NCBI RefSeq assembly: GCF_905220975.1
Contig: NZ_CAJNBK010000009.1
Location: 186,001-250,000 of the forward strand
Source of the DNA: Paraburkholderia haematera
GTDB lineage: Bacteria; Pseudomonadota; Gammaproteobacteria; Burkholderiales; Burkholderiaceae
Direction: 5' to 3'
Length of the DNA: 64,000 nucleotides
The notes under the pieces are model-generated. The model had not been told where the DNA came from. It saw only the letters and a program-made list of their open reading frames with translations, and made no database searches. This document shows, piece after piece, positions 1 through 8,608 of this stretch. Each line of letters begins with the position of its first letter. Positions within the stretch are counted from its first letter, which is position 1. The position numbers were made by a program, and so were the translations under genes.

Positions 1-1149
1 CAACACTTCGGTTTCGTCACCGTTATCTTTGCCGACCGTGACATTCACCGGCTGCAACCGGCCATCTCCACCCCTGACGATAACCACACTGCGCTTACCG
101 GTCGTGATAACCGCCTCGGACGGGACAAGCAGGCGCGAGACCGGCTTCCCCGCGCCGACCCGCACGCGCATCAGCATGCCGGGCGTCAGCTTGAACGTGG
201 CGTTGTCGATTTCGAGGCGCGCCTGCAAAGTGCGGCTGCCAGTGCTGATTCCTGGCAGAACTTCGCGAATCTTCCCTGTGAAGCGCTGGGTGGGATCGCC
301 CGCGAAAGCGGCGTCCACCGTCATGCCAGGCTGCGCGCTCAGTGCCAGCGATTCGGGTATCTCGACGATGAGCCACAAGGTCGAGAGGCCTGCGATCTTG
401 GCGAGCGTCTGCCCGGGCGTCACCATGGCGCCGTCGCGGACATTCAGTTCGCTGACAACGCCCGTTTCGGGCGAGGTCAGCACGACATGCGTCTGCGCCT
501 TTCCGGTCCGGTCGAGACTCGCGACGACACCGTCGGGAATCGACATCGCCCGCATACGCGCGCGAGCGGCTTCGAGCATGCCGCTATCCATGCCGCTGCG
601 TTTGAGCGCGAGGTACTCTTCCTGGGGCGCCAGCCAGTCCGGCACAAAGAGCGACGCAATCGGCGCGCCTTTCGCTATCCGCTGCATCGGCGCGCTCGCG
701 TACAGATGGTCGATGTAGCCGATCACACGCGACTGCACGACGTCGGCACGCGATTCGTCGAATTGCGTGCTCCCGACAGCATCGAATCCTTCAGTGATGT
801 CCTGCCGTCGCGCCGTTGCGTAGCGGATGCCGAGGTTCTGCTGCAAGCCCGGGTCGATTTTGATGCCACTCGTGCCCGCGTCATCGGCGAAGACGGGTTC
901 GAGCTGCATGTCCATGAACGGCGATTTGCCCGGTTTGTCGAAATGCTGATTCGGCACCATCGGGTCGTGCCAGTACAGCACCTTGCGCCCCGTCTTTGGA
1001 TCGGTCTTGTCGCCCGTGGCGGACGTCGTGGCGGCGAACGCTGAATCCGCCCGCGCGGCATGACGCGCGCCGGCCAGGTAGCCTGCGCCTAACAAGGCTG
1101 CGGCGGCGAACGTAACGAGGACAGCGCGCGCCAGTGGTTTCTTTTGCAT
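1..1149 (-). CDS. cusB: CusB-type RND efflux periplasmic adaptor (3' end off the left edge)
   Basis: Membrane-fusion subunit of a tripartite RND pump that passes metal ions such as Cu(I)/Ag(I) from periplasm to the outer-membrane channel. The reading frame starts at ATG 1149 with a hydrophobic N-terminal anchor (residues 7-23) and stays open to base 1, so about 383 residues are present and the C-terminus is cut off. Residues 58-85 form a heavy-metal-binding domain with the signature YWHDPM followed by a Met-rich DMQL stretch. The rest has the barrel-sandwich and beta-barrel pattern of HlyD/CusB adaptors. It lies 11 bases after the TolC-type gene in the same operon, so the inner-membrane pump gene (cusA) is expected just outside the window. 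Copper/silver specificity is inferred from the binding domain; a Czc-like metal is possible. Confidence 0.88.
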   Translation of the reverse strand, partial: MQKKPLARAVLVTFAAAALLGAGYLAGARHAARADSAFAATTSATGDKTDPKTGRKVLYWHDPMVPNQHFDKPGKSPFMDMQLEPVFADDAGTSGIKIDPGLQQNLGIRYATARRQDITEGFDAVGSTQFDESRADVVQSRVIGYIDHLYASAPMQRIAKGAPIASLFVPDWLAPQEEYLALKRSGMDSGMLEAARARMRAMSIPDGVVASLDRTGKAQTHVVLTSPETGVVSELNVRDGAMVTPGQTLAKIAGLSTLWLIVEIPESLALSAQPGMTVDAAFAGDPTQRFTGKIREVLPGISTGSRTLQARLEIDNATFKLTPGMLMRVRVGAGKPVSRLLVPSEAVITTGKRSVVIVRGGDGRLQPVNVTVGKDNGDETEVL

Positions 1150-1160
1150 GGTGTTCTCCT

Positions 1161-2456
1161 TCACTGGCTGATGGACATCGACGCGGGCACAACCTGGTAT
1201 TCGAGCTGGGCCCATGTCTGGGACACCTCGCGCCGAAGATCAAGCACCTGTAGTTGAGCGTCGAGCAACGCACGTCGGGCGGCAAACGCGTCCGCGAGCG
1301 AGCTGCTACCCGCCTGATAGGCCACGGCAGCAAGCTGGACGCGGCGATCCGCAGCGGGCAGCAGAGAGTCGGTGAGATGGACGATGCGCTCGCGGCCGCT
1401 GGCGAGCGTGGCCGACTGCGTGCGGATATCCGCTTCGACTTGCCGCTCGGCGTCTTCGTACATCAGCCGTGCTTTGGTGCCGAGTTCCGCTTTCTCCGCG
1501 GCGTCGCGGTCCTGGCGATTCTTGCGATTGATTGGCAACGGAATGCTGACGCCGACCGACACCATGTTCGAGTACTGCCCGCCGCGCTGCTGATAAGAGA
1601 CTTCCCACGTCCAGTTAGGACTGCGGTTGCTATTGGCGACGGCCGTATCGGCGTCGGCTACCGCGATGTCCCGCGACGCGGCAATGAGCACCGGTTGAAC
1701 ATCGCGCAGCTCGTCGGGTGGCAGGGACGCGACATACGATTGCGGCGCGGGCGGATCGCCGCTCACATCGGAAACGGGCGTAGCAGTCCAGCGGGACAGG
1801 CCGATGAGCGCGGTTTGAAACGTCTGTTGGGCCTTGAGTTGCTGATCCTGCGTTTGCGCGAGCATCGCCTGGGCTTGCACGACGTCGGATGCCGATGCCT
1901 TCGCTCCACGATAAGACGCTTGTGTCGCATCCAGTTCGTGCTCCATATGACGCACCAGATCCCGCTGCAACACGAGCGCCTGCTTGGCATAGACGGCGGT
2001 CAGCCACGCAGCAGCCGTTTGCTGCCGGGTATTCACGAGCTGCACCAGATATCCGGCGCGCTCGCGGTCCACCACATCGTTCGCCCGGTCGGTGCTCAGG
2101 CGGCGTTTATCGGCGGAGACCCATTCCTGTTCGATGCCGATACGGCGCATCGTCATGAAGTCCTGACCGATGGTGAACCGTTGCGGTCCGTTCACCGGCA
2201 GGTTGTCGATACCTGCTTTGAGCATCGGATCGGGCAACTGCCCGGCCCGCGCTGCGGCATTGGAGCTGGCGCGCACGGATGCCTGCGCGGCCCCCATGGC
2301 GGAAGAACGGTCGGTCGCGGCCTGAAGCGCCGCGTCGAGCGTGTAGCTTGCTTCCTGAGCGTGTGCCGCGCCGCTCGCGAAAATCAGCGCGGCGAAAAGC
2401 GAGCGCGCGCGCAGTGGCGCACGCCGGTTTGACGGCGTGCAAAAAATGAATGGCAT
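1161..2456 (-). CDS. cusC: TolC-family outer membrane efflux protein (CusC-like)
   Basis: Outer-membrane channel of the metal efflux system, 431 residues, the usual length for the TolC family. It has a signal peptide ending near AHAQ (residue 34). The mature part repeats the OEP pattern of long amphipathic helices rich in Ala/Gln/Arg, for example TDRSSAMGAAQASVRASS and the later AEKAELGTKARLMYEDAERQ. It is followed after 11 bases by the CusB-type adaptor and preceded by the small Met-rich exported protein, so all three are probably cotranscribed. No lipobox cysteine is evident, unlike enterobacterial CusC. A perfect 6-bp hairpin (ACTCCC/GGGAGT) sits about 18 bases upstream of the start codon. 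Confidence 0.88.
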   Translation of the reverse strand: MPFIFCTPSNRRAPLRARSLFAALIFASGAAHAQEASYTLDAALQAATDRSSAMGAAQASVRASSNAAARAGQLPDPMLKAGIDNLPVNGPQRFTIGQDFMTMRRIGIEQEWVSADKRRLSTDRANDVVDRERAGYLVQLVNTRQQTAAAWLTAVYAKQALVLQRDLVRHMEHELDATQASYRGAKASASDVVQAQAMLAQTQDQQLKAQQTFQTALIGLSRWTATPVSDVSGDPPAPQSYVASLPPDELRDVQPVLIAASRDIAVADADTAVANSNRSPNWTWEVSYQQRGGQYSNMVSVGVSIPLPINRKNRQDRDAAEKAELGTKARLMYEDAERQVEADIRTQSATLASGRERIVHLTDSLLPAADRRVQLAAVAYQAGSSSLADAFAARRALLDAQLQVLDLRREVSQTWAQLEYQVVPASMSISQ

Positions 2457-2473
2457 GTTCTAACCCCAACGGC

Positions 2474-2488
2474 GAACTCCCAAAGGGA
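2474..2488 (-). promoter_or_regulatory. Short perfect hairpin in the leader of the TolC-type gene
   Basis: ACTCCC and GGGAGT arms with a three-base AAA loop lie between the small Met-rich gene and the outer-membrane channel gene. It could stabilise or process the polycistronic mRNA or affect initiation. No U-run follows, so it is unlikely to be a terminator. Function is inferred from position only. Confidence 0.3.
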
Positions 2489-2548
2489 GTCCACGTCCTG
2501 GACGCAGGACGACCTCACCGCAAATGCGGTGAACCTGTCAGCAAGGGA

Positions 2549-2911
2549 TTAGATGGCGCGAGGAGGTCGCCACAAGCCGGTCGGCTCACGGACCGGCAGC
2601 GACTGCGTGTAGTGGAAAGCAACCGTGCTCGATAACCCGGCAGGCCGGGTTATTCCGGTCGGGGAGACCGGGTGGTACAGACTGCCAAGCTGGCATTGCG
2701 ACGTTACCTTGCAGAACGAGCTCTTGGCTTTTTCGATCTGCGATGACCGCGTGGACTCGCAGCTGGGCATGTCCGCCGACATCGAGTCGCCCTCGTCGGC
2801 GTTCATGCTCATCTGCATGGGACATTCTCCCGTCAAGCCGCTGGCCGCCAGCCCACTCATGGGCAGCGCGGCACACAGCAACAGGAGGAGCAAAGTCCGC
2901 AGAAATTTCAT
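2549..2911 (-). CDS. Small exported Met/Cys-containing protein heading the metal efflux operon
   Basis: A 120-residue protein with a clear signal peptide (residues 1-23, a run of leucines then SGLAASG). The mature N-terminus has CPMQMSMNADEGDSMSADM, a Met- and acid-rich stretch typical of periplasmic copper/silver handling peptides, followed by several cysteines. It lies 92 bases upstream of the outer-membrane channel gene on the same strand and is probably the first gene of the operon. A TATAAT hexamer on the coding strand lies only 7 bases before the start codon, which suggests a leaderless mRNA. I do not recognise a named family. Metal binding is inferred from composition and context. Confidence 0.7.
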   Translation of the reverse strand: MKFLRTLLLLLLCAALPMSGLAASGLTGECPMQMSMNADEGDSMSADMPSCESTRSSQIEKAKSSFCKVTSQCQLGSLYHPVSPTGITRPAGLSSTVAFHYTQSLPVREPTGLWRPPRAI

Positions 2912-2918
2912 GACCGAG

Positions 2919-2924
2919 ATTATA
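2919..2924 (-). promoter_or_regulatory. Candidate -10 box for the metal efflux operon
   Basis: A perfect TATAAT on the minus strand ends 7 bases before the ATG at 2911. No convincing -35 lies at 16-18 bases, which fits an activator-dependent promoter such as a two-component metal-responsive one. If used, transcription would begin at or next to the start codon. Confidence 0.4.
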
Positions 2925-2985
2925 GCCGCGGTGCTTTAACCGTGGTGCATCGGATTGGCAAGCAACGGAATATGCCCTGAAATAC

Positions 2986-3016
2986 AAAAACGCCCCATGT
3001 AAGCAGGGCGTCTTTT
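2986..3016 (-). terminator. Rho-independent terminator (bidirectional)
   Basis: Inverted repeat ACGCCC (2990-2995) and GGGCGT (3006-3011) with a ten-base loop. It is flanked by five A on the left and a CTTTTG tract on the right, giving U-runs in both directions. It lies 37 bases after the stop of the gene at 3053, so it most likely ends that minus-strand transcript. Confidence 0.7.
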
Positions 3017-3052
3017 GTTTCTGCGTGAGTCGCAGCAGAGCCGCTACGGGGC

Positions 3053-3526
3053 TTAAGCCACCGCTTCGACAATAGCTTGCGCGCGAGCCGATCTCATCAG
3101 CCCCTCGACCATCTTCGCTTCCGCGTTCGCGATTTCGCTCAACGATGCGGCGGACAGTTGGCCGTCCAGAATTGCCAGCGCCGTGCAAAGACGGGCGTAT
3201 TCGCCGTCCTCGAGAATCCAGGCGCCGTCCTGATGCTCACGCGCGTCGAGCTGCGCCATCGCCGCGTGCGCGCTTTCGATATCGGCAAGAACGTCTTCTC
3301 CAAGCCCCAGACGCGCCAACTCTTGCGACACCAGCAAATGCCGGCTCAAGGTCAGATGCAAATCCCGCGAGCCTCGGCCGCGCCGGAATGTATCGAGGGC
3401 CGTATAGCACTGCAGGAGCATCGCCGTGGTGACCGGCTCGTGGGCGGTGCGGCTAAAGGTCAGCGCGCGCAGCAGCGGGGACATGGCCGGCTGGGTGTGC
3501 TTGTGGACTCGCGATTTACTGGACAT
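3053..3526 (-). CDS. Hypothetical protein, 157 aa
   Basis: The frame has a strong ribosome-binding site (AAGGAGGT, 9 bases before ATG 3526) and its own terminator downstream, so it is a real single-gene unit. The protein is soluble, helical and without signal peptide. It begins with a basic segment (SSKSRVHKHTQ), and the rest is rich in Ala/Leu/Glu with recurring heptad-like stretches (LAILDGQLSAASLSEIANAEAKM cut by charged residues). No catalytic motif or domain is recognised. Neighbouring genes are unrelated in orientation and give no hint of function. Confidence 0.72.
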   Translation of the reverse strand: MSSKSRVHKHTQPAMSPLLRALTFSRTAHEPVTTAMLLQCYTALDTFRRGRGSRDLHLTLSRHLLVSQELARLGLGEDVLADIESAHAAMAQLDAREHQDGAWILEDGEYARLCTALAILDGQLSAASLSEIANAEAKMVEGLMRSARAQAIVEAVA

Positions 3527-4371
3527 AGGGATTTAACCTCCTTCGCTAACTCTTGGCTTTGCCACCCAATGGTGTGTTCTCCGGTGGCAAATGCCGCCGA
3601 TGTGCCGGCGGCTTGACAGGCCCTAATGTGAGTCTGTGCAGCCATCATGGCAAGCAACTATTAAGACAGACTTAAACGACTCAAAGTCTCGACTGCACGT
3701 GACATCTCGCCGCGCGCGCAGACTTTCCTCTTCTGCGGGCCGGAAATGCAACGCTGCCATATAAAGTCGGAGAGGCGAATTACAAGTCGCACTGGCCGCA
3801 CCGACGAAAAAAAACCCTGTTCCCGCGAGGGAACAGGGTCGGACAGGATGGAGAGTCGTACAGGCGCGTGGATGCTTGCCGACCTATAACCACCAAAAAC
3901 TAACAAAGCTGTTGCTACTTGAACTGCCACTACGTTACAGCTCGGTCCCTCGCAATCAACATCACCTCGCTGCAACCCCCTGCTGATTCGCGCGCATTGT
4001 TGCTTCGATTGCGCACTATTTGCATTGCTTCGACTTCCTGCTGCTTCACTGCCCTGCCACGCGAGACAAGCGCGGCACACTGCTATCAACGGTACGGTTC
4101 AAAACAACGCGGGGGAAGACCGCGTCGATGGGCTCGGTGACTTGTCGCTCCATGGAAAACAGTTTATGTGAAGGCGCGCGAATGCAATTGCGCGAAACGA
4201 GGGGAATTGGCAGGTCAGTTTGCCGAATCGGCGCGGCGCGGCGGTTTCTTCAGACGTGAACCATGAAGTTGAGAGCCGGGAACATTCCACATGAGCTATG
4301 CGCCGCACGCGTGCGCGGAAACTCAAGCAGAATGAGCGTCTGATAAAAACGGAACCGCAACGGACCCTCAT
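3527..4371. other. 845-base gap without a convincing protein gene
   Basis: Open frames here (for example 3661-4089 minus) have no plausible ribosome-binding site and unusual composition (many Cys, Arg and Ser), so I do not call them. The stretch is less GC-rich than its neighbours. Its one clear element is a strong minus-strand terminator at 3807-3839 with no gene upstream, which suggests an unannotated non-coding transcript reading leftward from about 3840-4100. Nothing else is recognised. Confidence 0.5.
3807..3839 (-). terminator. Strong orphan Rho-independent terminator
   Basis: Perfect 11-bp stem ACCCTGTTCCC/GGGAACAGGGT with a GCGA loop (3814-3839), followed on the minus strand by eight T (A-run 3807-3814). 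It can only work for a leftward transcript, yet no supported minus-strand gene ends near it, so it probably ends a small RNA or leader transcript. Confidence 0.85.
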
Positions 4372-4722
4372 ATGACCCTTCGCGACACCACAGTCATCGA
4401 GAGCTGGCACGCCCACATCTATTTCGATTCAGGCAGCCGCGACGCCGCATGGACCTTTCGCGAGCTGATCGAAGCGCACTGGAACGGCAAGCTGCAAATG
4501 GGCCGCTTTCACGAACGCCCGGTCGGCCCGCACCCGATGTGGTCGTATCAGCTCGCATTCGCGCCGGAACAGTTCGCCGAACTCGTCGGCTGGCTCACGC
4601 TGAATCACGGTGCGCTCGATATTTTTCTGCACCCAAATACCGGCGACGCCTTGCGTGACCACCGCGACGCCGCGATATGGATCGGTCATTCGCATAATCT
4701 GGTACTGAGTGCTTTGAACTAG
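4372..4722 (+). CDS. DOPA 4,5-dioxygenase family protein
   Basis: A 116-residue protein of the small DOPA-dioxygenase family, which includes fungal DOPA 4,5-dioxygenase and uncharacterised bacterial proteins. Conserved histidines are visible in WHAHIYFD (residues 12-19), HPMWSYQLAF, NHGALDIFLHPNTGD and RDHRDAAIWIG. The length fits the single-domain bacterial family. Bacterial members are mostly of unknown substrate, so I assign the fold rather than a reaction. It stands alone, converging on the HiPIP gene. Confidence 0.85.
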   Translation: MTLRDTTVIESWHAHIYFDSGSRDAAWTFRELIEAHWNGKLQMGRFHERPVGPHPMWSYQLAFAPEQFAELVGWLTLNHGALDIFLHPNTGDALRDHRDAAIWIGHSHNLVLSALN

Positions 4723-4759
4723 GGCCAGGGCGTTTTTAATCACCCCTCCCCGCGCGCGC

Positions 4760-5074
4760 TCACATATTCGAATACGAACTGCACCAGCCGCGCGCGGCGA
4801 CCTGCTTGTCGCCGAACAGCGTGCAGCCGCCGTAGGCGTCCGTGGCTTTACCCTGGAATAGCGAGCAGTTGGCGCAGGTTTGCCCGGCGGTATAGCCGGG
4901 GAATTTCGCCTTGTCGACGTTTGATGCGTCTTCTTTATAGCCGACGGCCTGCGCCTTCGGATCAGCTTCGCTCAATGTGTTCGCGGTGTCGGCGAACGCG
5001 ATGCGGGACAACATGAGCGATGAGCTCATGCTTGCACTCAGCATCAGAAAATGGCGGCGTGAGGTTTTCATCAT
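4760..5074 (-). CDS. High-potential iron-sulfur protein (HiPIP)
   Basis: Periplasmic [4Fe-4S] electron carrier, 104 residues from ATG 5074. The N-terminus carries a Tat-type signal (TSRRHFLMLSASMSSS), as expected for a cofactor-loaded exported protein. The four cluster cysteines are in the family arrangement C-A-N-C near residues 66-69, then C in GGCTLFG, and C in ARGWCSSY near the C-terminus. A longer frame begins at 5128 but would overlap the nitroreductase stop and bury the Tat signal, so I prefer 5074 (or the ATG at 5071). It follows the nitroreductase closely on the same strand. HiPIPs usually carry electrons to respiratory or oxidative enzymes. Confidence 0.88.
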   Translation of the reverse strand: MMKTSRRHFLMLSASMSSSLMLSRIAFADTANTLSEADPKAQAVGYKEDASNVDKAKFPGYTAGQTCANCSLFQGKATDAYGGCTLFGDKQVAARGWCSSYSNM

Positions 5075-5099
5075 GGTCCGAGGGGAAGGGGAGAAACCG

Positions 5100-5789
5100 T
5101 CAATCGAAGAATCGCGTGAACCGTTCAACCGGTTCGCGCTCGGTGCGTAACGTATTGACCAGCGCGCTTTCGTCGGCGAAACCGAGCGACATGCCGCACA
5201 CCAGTTGCTCTTCGGCCGGCAGACCGAGATGTTCGGTAATCACCCGATGAAACGGCGTAAATGCGGCCTGCGGGCAGGTGTCGAGGCCGCGCCCGCGCGC
5301 CGCCGCCATGATCGCTTGCAGGAACATGCCGTAGTCGAGCCAGCTGCCGCGCTCCATCACCCGCTCGATCGTAAAGAACAGGCCGACCGGCGCGCCGAAA
5401 AACCGGTAGTTCTGCGCGTGCTGTTCATGCATGCGCGCCTTGTCGCCCTTTTCGATACCCAGCAGGCCGTACAGATCCCAGCCGATCTTGCGGCGGCGGT
5501 CAATATACGGCGACACCCATTGATGGGGGTAGTAGCGATACTCTTCCTGGTACAGCGTATCGCGCCGGGGATCGTTATAGGCGGCGACCAGTGCCTGCGA
5601 CACTCGCACGAGCGACTCCCCCGTCACCACGTACACCTTCCACGGTTGAGTGTTGGTGCCCGATGGCGCGCGGCTGGCCGTTTCGAGAATCGCTTCGATA
5701 TCGGCGCGCGCGACCGGCGTGGGCAGAAAGGCGCGGATCGAGCGCCGCGACATCAGCGCGGCGTCGACCTGACTGGGGGGTGGGGTCAT
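5100..5789 (-). CDS. Nitroreductase family protein
   Basis: FMN-dependent NAD(P)H oxidoreductase of the NfsB/Frm2-like nitroreductase fold, 229 residues from ATG 5789. The start MTPPPSQVDAALMSRRSIRAF matches the family's N-terminal FMN-binding motif (RRSIRAF). SRAPSGTNTQPWKV contains the conserved P-S-x-x-N-x-Q-P-W element, and CPQAAF with GMSLGFAD supply the C-terminal FMN contacts. A frame extending to 5960 adds a Cys/Arg-rich leader without family similarity and is rejected. The physiological substrate cannot be told from sequence. The HiPIP gene follows 25 bases after the stop. Confidence 0.9.
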   Translation of the reverse strand: MTPPPSQVDAALMSRRSIRAFLPTPVARADIEAILETASRAPSGTNTQPWKVYVVTGESLVRVSQALVAAYNDPRRDTLYQEEYRYYPHQWVSPYIDRRRKIGWDLYGLLGIEKGDKARMHEQHAQNYRFFGAPVGLFFTIERVMERGSWLDYGMFLQAIMAAARGRGLDTCPQAAFTPFHRVITEHLGLPAEEQLVCGMSLGFADESALVNTLRTEREPVERFTRFFD

Positions 5790-5983
5790 CGGCAGAATTC
5801 CGGTGGGGCCAACAGTTTGGAGGTCTGCGAAGATTCTAGCGCGGGTGCCTACTTTCCCGCTGGCGGGCATGCAGGGTTCCGGGCGGGCGAGCCACGGGCG
5901 ATCGAACGCGAAATCGCCACATCGTTTATCCTTTTTTGCAACACCGCATACCGCAACCATTCCGTCCTGCTTCGGAGTTGACC

Positions 5984-6979
5984 ATGCAATACCGCAAATT
6001 CGGCCGCACCGGCCTGACCGTTTCGCGCCTGTGCCTCGGCACGATGACCTTTGGCCTGCAGACTGAAGAAAACGATTCGCATCGCATTCTCGACACGGCG
6101 GCGGATGCCGGCGTGAACTTCATCGATACCGCCAATGTTTATCCGCTCGGCGGTGGCGAGAGCATTGCCGGGCGAACGGAGGAGATCGTCGGCCGGTGGC
6201 TGAAGGGCAAACGCGACCGCTTCATTCTGGCGACCAAGGCGGTCGGCAAGATGGGGCCGGCTGCATGGGATCAAGGCGCATCGCGCAAGCATCTGCTGGA
6301 CGCGATCGACGCATCGCTGCGACGGCTCGGCACGGACTACGTGGACCTGTACCAGCTCCATTCCGACGACGCCAATACGCCGCTCGATGAAACGCTGGAG
6401 GCGCTGGATGTGATCGTACGATCGGGCAAGGCACGGTATATCGGCGTGTCGAATTTTCTGGCCTATCGGCTGGCGCGGGCTCTGGGCCGCGCCGACGTGT
6501 TGCGCATGTCGCGGTTTGTATCGGTGCAGCCCCGGTATAACCTGCTGTTTCGGCAGATCGAGAGGGAGTTGTTGCCGCTGGCGGCTGAAGAACAACTCGC
6601 CGTGATGCCTTATAACCCGCTGGCGGGTGGCTTGCTGACAGGTAAGCATCGAGTGGATGCAGCGCCCACGTCCGGGCGATTCACCGAAACAGTCGGCAAG
6701 GCGGGGGCGATGTACCAGGAGCGGTACTGGCATCAGCGCGAGTTCGAAACGATCGAAAAACTGAAAGCGATTGCGACACCGACAGGCGAGTCTTTGACTC
6801 GGGTTTCGCTTGCGTGGGTGTTGGCTAATCCGCTCATTACCTCGGCAATTATTGGCGCCAGCCGCGCCGAGCAACTGACCGATACGCTGGCTGCTTCGGA
6901 GCTTGTGCTCGACGCACAAGTCAAGGCGCAGCTCGACGAGGTCAGTCTGGAATATCGATGGGGCGATGCCGCCAGGTAG
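5984..6979 (+). CDS. Aldo/keto reductase
   Basis: NADPH-dependent carbonyl reductase, 331 residues from ATG 5984, which has GGAG eight bases upstream. The earlier in-frame start at 5936 lacks a ribosome-binding site. The N-terminal strand MQYRKFGRTGLTVSRLCLGTMTFG and FIDTANVYPLGGGES carry the AKR catalytic Asp-Tyr pair. Lys (ILATKAVGKMG) and His (YQLHSDD) follow, and the C-terminal IIGASRAEQLTDTL binds the NADP phosphate. This is the AKR11/YakC-type subgroup. It is divergent from the nitroreductase across 194 bases. Confidence 0.92.
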   Translation: MQYRKFGRTGLTVSRLCLGTMTFGLQTEENDSHRILDTAADAGVNFIDTANVYPLGGGESIAGRTEEIVGRWLKGKRDRFILATKAVGKMGPAAWDQGASRKHLLDAIDASLRRLGTDYVDLYQLHSDDANTPLDETLEALDVIVRSGKARYIGVSNFLAYRLARALGRADVLRMSRFVSVQPRYNLLFRQIERELLPLAAEEQLAVMPYNPLAGGLLTGKHRVDAAPTSGRFTETVGKAGAMYQERYWHQREFETIEKLKAIATPTGESLTRVSLAWVLANPLITSAIIGASRAEQLTDTLAASELVLDAQVKAQLDEVSLEYRWGDAAR

Positions 6980-7042
6980 TGCATTGCTTTTGACGGCTGC
7001 GCGGGTTGGTTGCCCGGTCGCCGCCTTCAATGGCAGGAGAAG

Positions 7043-7612
7043 TCACCGCCCGTATCGCAGCACCGTACTGGTCGCGGCAAGCACATGATTCTTCATCGCC
7101 GCTTGCAACGCGTCCCGCGTCAATCCTGCCGGCAATGCGTCGGGCGGTAGATCAAGCGCGTAAATCTGCGCGAGGTAGTGATGCGGAACCTCTCCGACCG
7201 GTGGACAGGGTCCGTAATATCCCGGGCCGCCAGTCCGGTTCGTTCCGGCCACGCTCCCGGCCGGCGGCGTAGCGCCGGCATCGAGCCCGGTCGCAGAGGA
7301 AGCGATGCCATATAGCACCCAATGCACAATCCCCAATCCCTTCGCGCCGTCCGGATCGAAAATAGTAATCGCATAACTCTTCGTGCCGGCAGGCGCGTTG
7401 CGCCATTGCAAGGCCGGCGACACGTTCCCGCCACCGCAATTGTTCGCACTCGCCCCATGGCTCGCATCCAGCGTGCCACCATCGGCCACACCAGGCGACG
7501 ACAGCGCGAAGGCATCAGCCGCGCGAACACTTACCGCAGCCAGGGCCAGCGAGACGCAAACACCGGCAGCAAGCAGGCGTCGTGCAACTCCGGCGTCATG
7601 GATTCGACTCAT
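7043..7612 (-). CDS. YbhB/YbcL family Raf-kinase-inhibitor-like protein, exported
   Basis: PEBP-family protein of 189 residues with a signal peptide ending near VRAADAF (residue 34). PEBP ligand-site motifs are present: DPDGAKGLGIVHWVLYGI (DPD then H-W) and GYYGPCPPVGEVPHHYLAQIYALD, the G-x-Y-x-G-P-C-P-P-x-x-x-x-H-x-Y consensus. Bacterial members are of unclear function. The location is periplasmic by the signal peptide. It stands alone, converging on the aldo/keto reductase. Confidence 0.88.
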   Translation of the reverse strand: MSRIHDAGVARRLLAAGVCVSLALAAVSVRAADAFALSSPGVADGGTLDASHGASANNCGGGNVSPALQWRNAPAGTKSYAITIFDPDGAKGLGIVHWVLYGIASSATGLDAGATPPAGSVAGTNRTGGPGYYGPCPPVGEVPHHYLAQIYALDLPPDALPAGLTRDALQAAMKNHVLAATSTVLRYGR

Positions 7613-7771
7613 TGTTGACCGTCCTCCGTTTCAGGTTTGATGGCCAGCCGGAAACAGCGGCCACGAGGAATCGCGCGAGCGCAGGTGTCGCGGCCCTGGA
7701 TGGCAAACGTATCAACACGGCCGGTTATTCCGCCGATACAGCACGAATCGCCCAACTCATCGACACGCACA

Positions 7772-8572
7772 TCACTTGAACCGGCCGGTCCGCTGATTCG
7801 CTTCCGGCAATTGCCGCGTTTCACGCAATGACATCGGATGCCACAGCCGCGCGCCGCCTTCGATCCCCGCGTCGTTCGATACTGTCGCGACATTCGCGGG
7901 CAACTTGAACGTCAGCCGCGCCGCGTTGCCACCACCAATCCACAGCTTGTCGTAGTTCACCAGCGAATCGAGAATCCCGATCACCTTCTGCACCCGGCGA
8001 TTCCAACGCTTATTCCCCGTCTTCTCGCGCGCCGCGTCGCCGATGTACTCGTCGTACGCCACACCCTTCTTGCTGACGGGATGATGTGCAAGCTCGAGGT
8101 GAGGCATCAGCTCGCCATCGCGAAACAGTGCCGTGCCCGCGCCTGTGCCGAGCGTGAGCACGAATTCGAGCCCATGACCTTCAATCGCGGCAAAGCCCTG
8201 CATCTCGGCGTCGTTGATCATCCGCACCGGCAGGCCACCCAGGCGCTGCGCCAGCGAATCCGCCAGCGGAATGTCGTGCCAGCCTTCAACGCCAAAGTGC
8301 GGCGCCGTCAGAATGCGGTTGTTACGCACCACGCCAGGAAAGCCGATCGACATCAGGGTGGGCGCCTCCTTTTCGACAAGCGGCTGAACCAGCTTTGCCA
8401 ATGCATCCACCAGTTGGTCCGGCGTGCACGGATGCGGCGTCGGCACGCGCAAACGCTCGGTTTTCATCTGCCCTTCCGCATCGATGATCGCGGCTTTCAA
8501 GCCGGTGCCACCCACGTCGATCGCCAGAATTCGCTCGGTACTGCTTTTTACTTTCGTCTTACGTGTAACCAC
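7772..8572 (-). CDS. ROK-family glucokinase, polyphosphate glucokinase-like
   Basis: Phosphorylates glucose to glucose-6-phosphate. 266 residues from a GTG start at 8572 with a purine-rich GGGGGGA just upstream. The phosphate-binding motif DVGGTGLKAA is at residues 19-28. FPGVV, NDAEMQGFAA (catalytic Asp) and TLGTGAGTALF follow, and LWIGGGNA completes the ASKHA fold. The zinc-binding CxCGxxGCxE motif of classical ROK glucokinases is absent, and the short length resembles polyphosphate/ATP glucokinases of the PpgK type. It is the last gene of the operon after zwf (36 bases apart), so it would feed free glucose released by the upstream hydrolases into glucose-6-phosphate. Confidence 0.85.
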   Translation of the reverse strand: MVTRKTKVKSSTERILAIDVGGTGLKAAIIDAEGQMKTERLRVPTPHPCTPDQLVDALAKLVQPLVEKEAPTLMSIGFPGVVRNNRILTAPHFGVEGWHDIPLADSLAQRLGGLPVRMINDAEMQGFAAIEGHGLEFVLTLGTGAGTALFRDGELMPHLELAHHPVSKKGVAYDEYIGDAAREKTGNKRWNRRVQKVIGILDSLVNYDKLWIGGGNAARLTFKLPANVATVSNDAGIEGGARLWHPMSLRETRQLPEANQRTGRFK

Positions 8573-8608
8573 GGTATCCCCCCGGTTGTGTCGGTGCGTC
8601 TCATGGAG

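Noticed and set aside
3661..4089. 142-residue minus-strand frame over the orphan terminator
   Set aside because: The terminator hairpin would lie inside the frame, and the sequence has no ribosome-binding site or domain.
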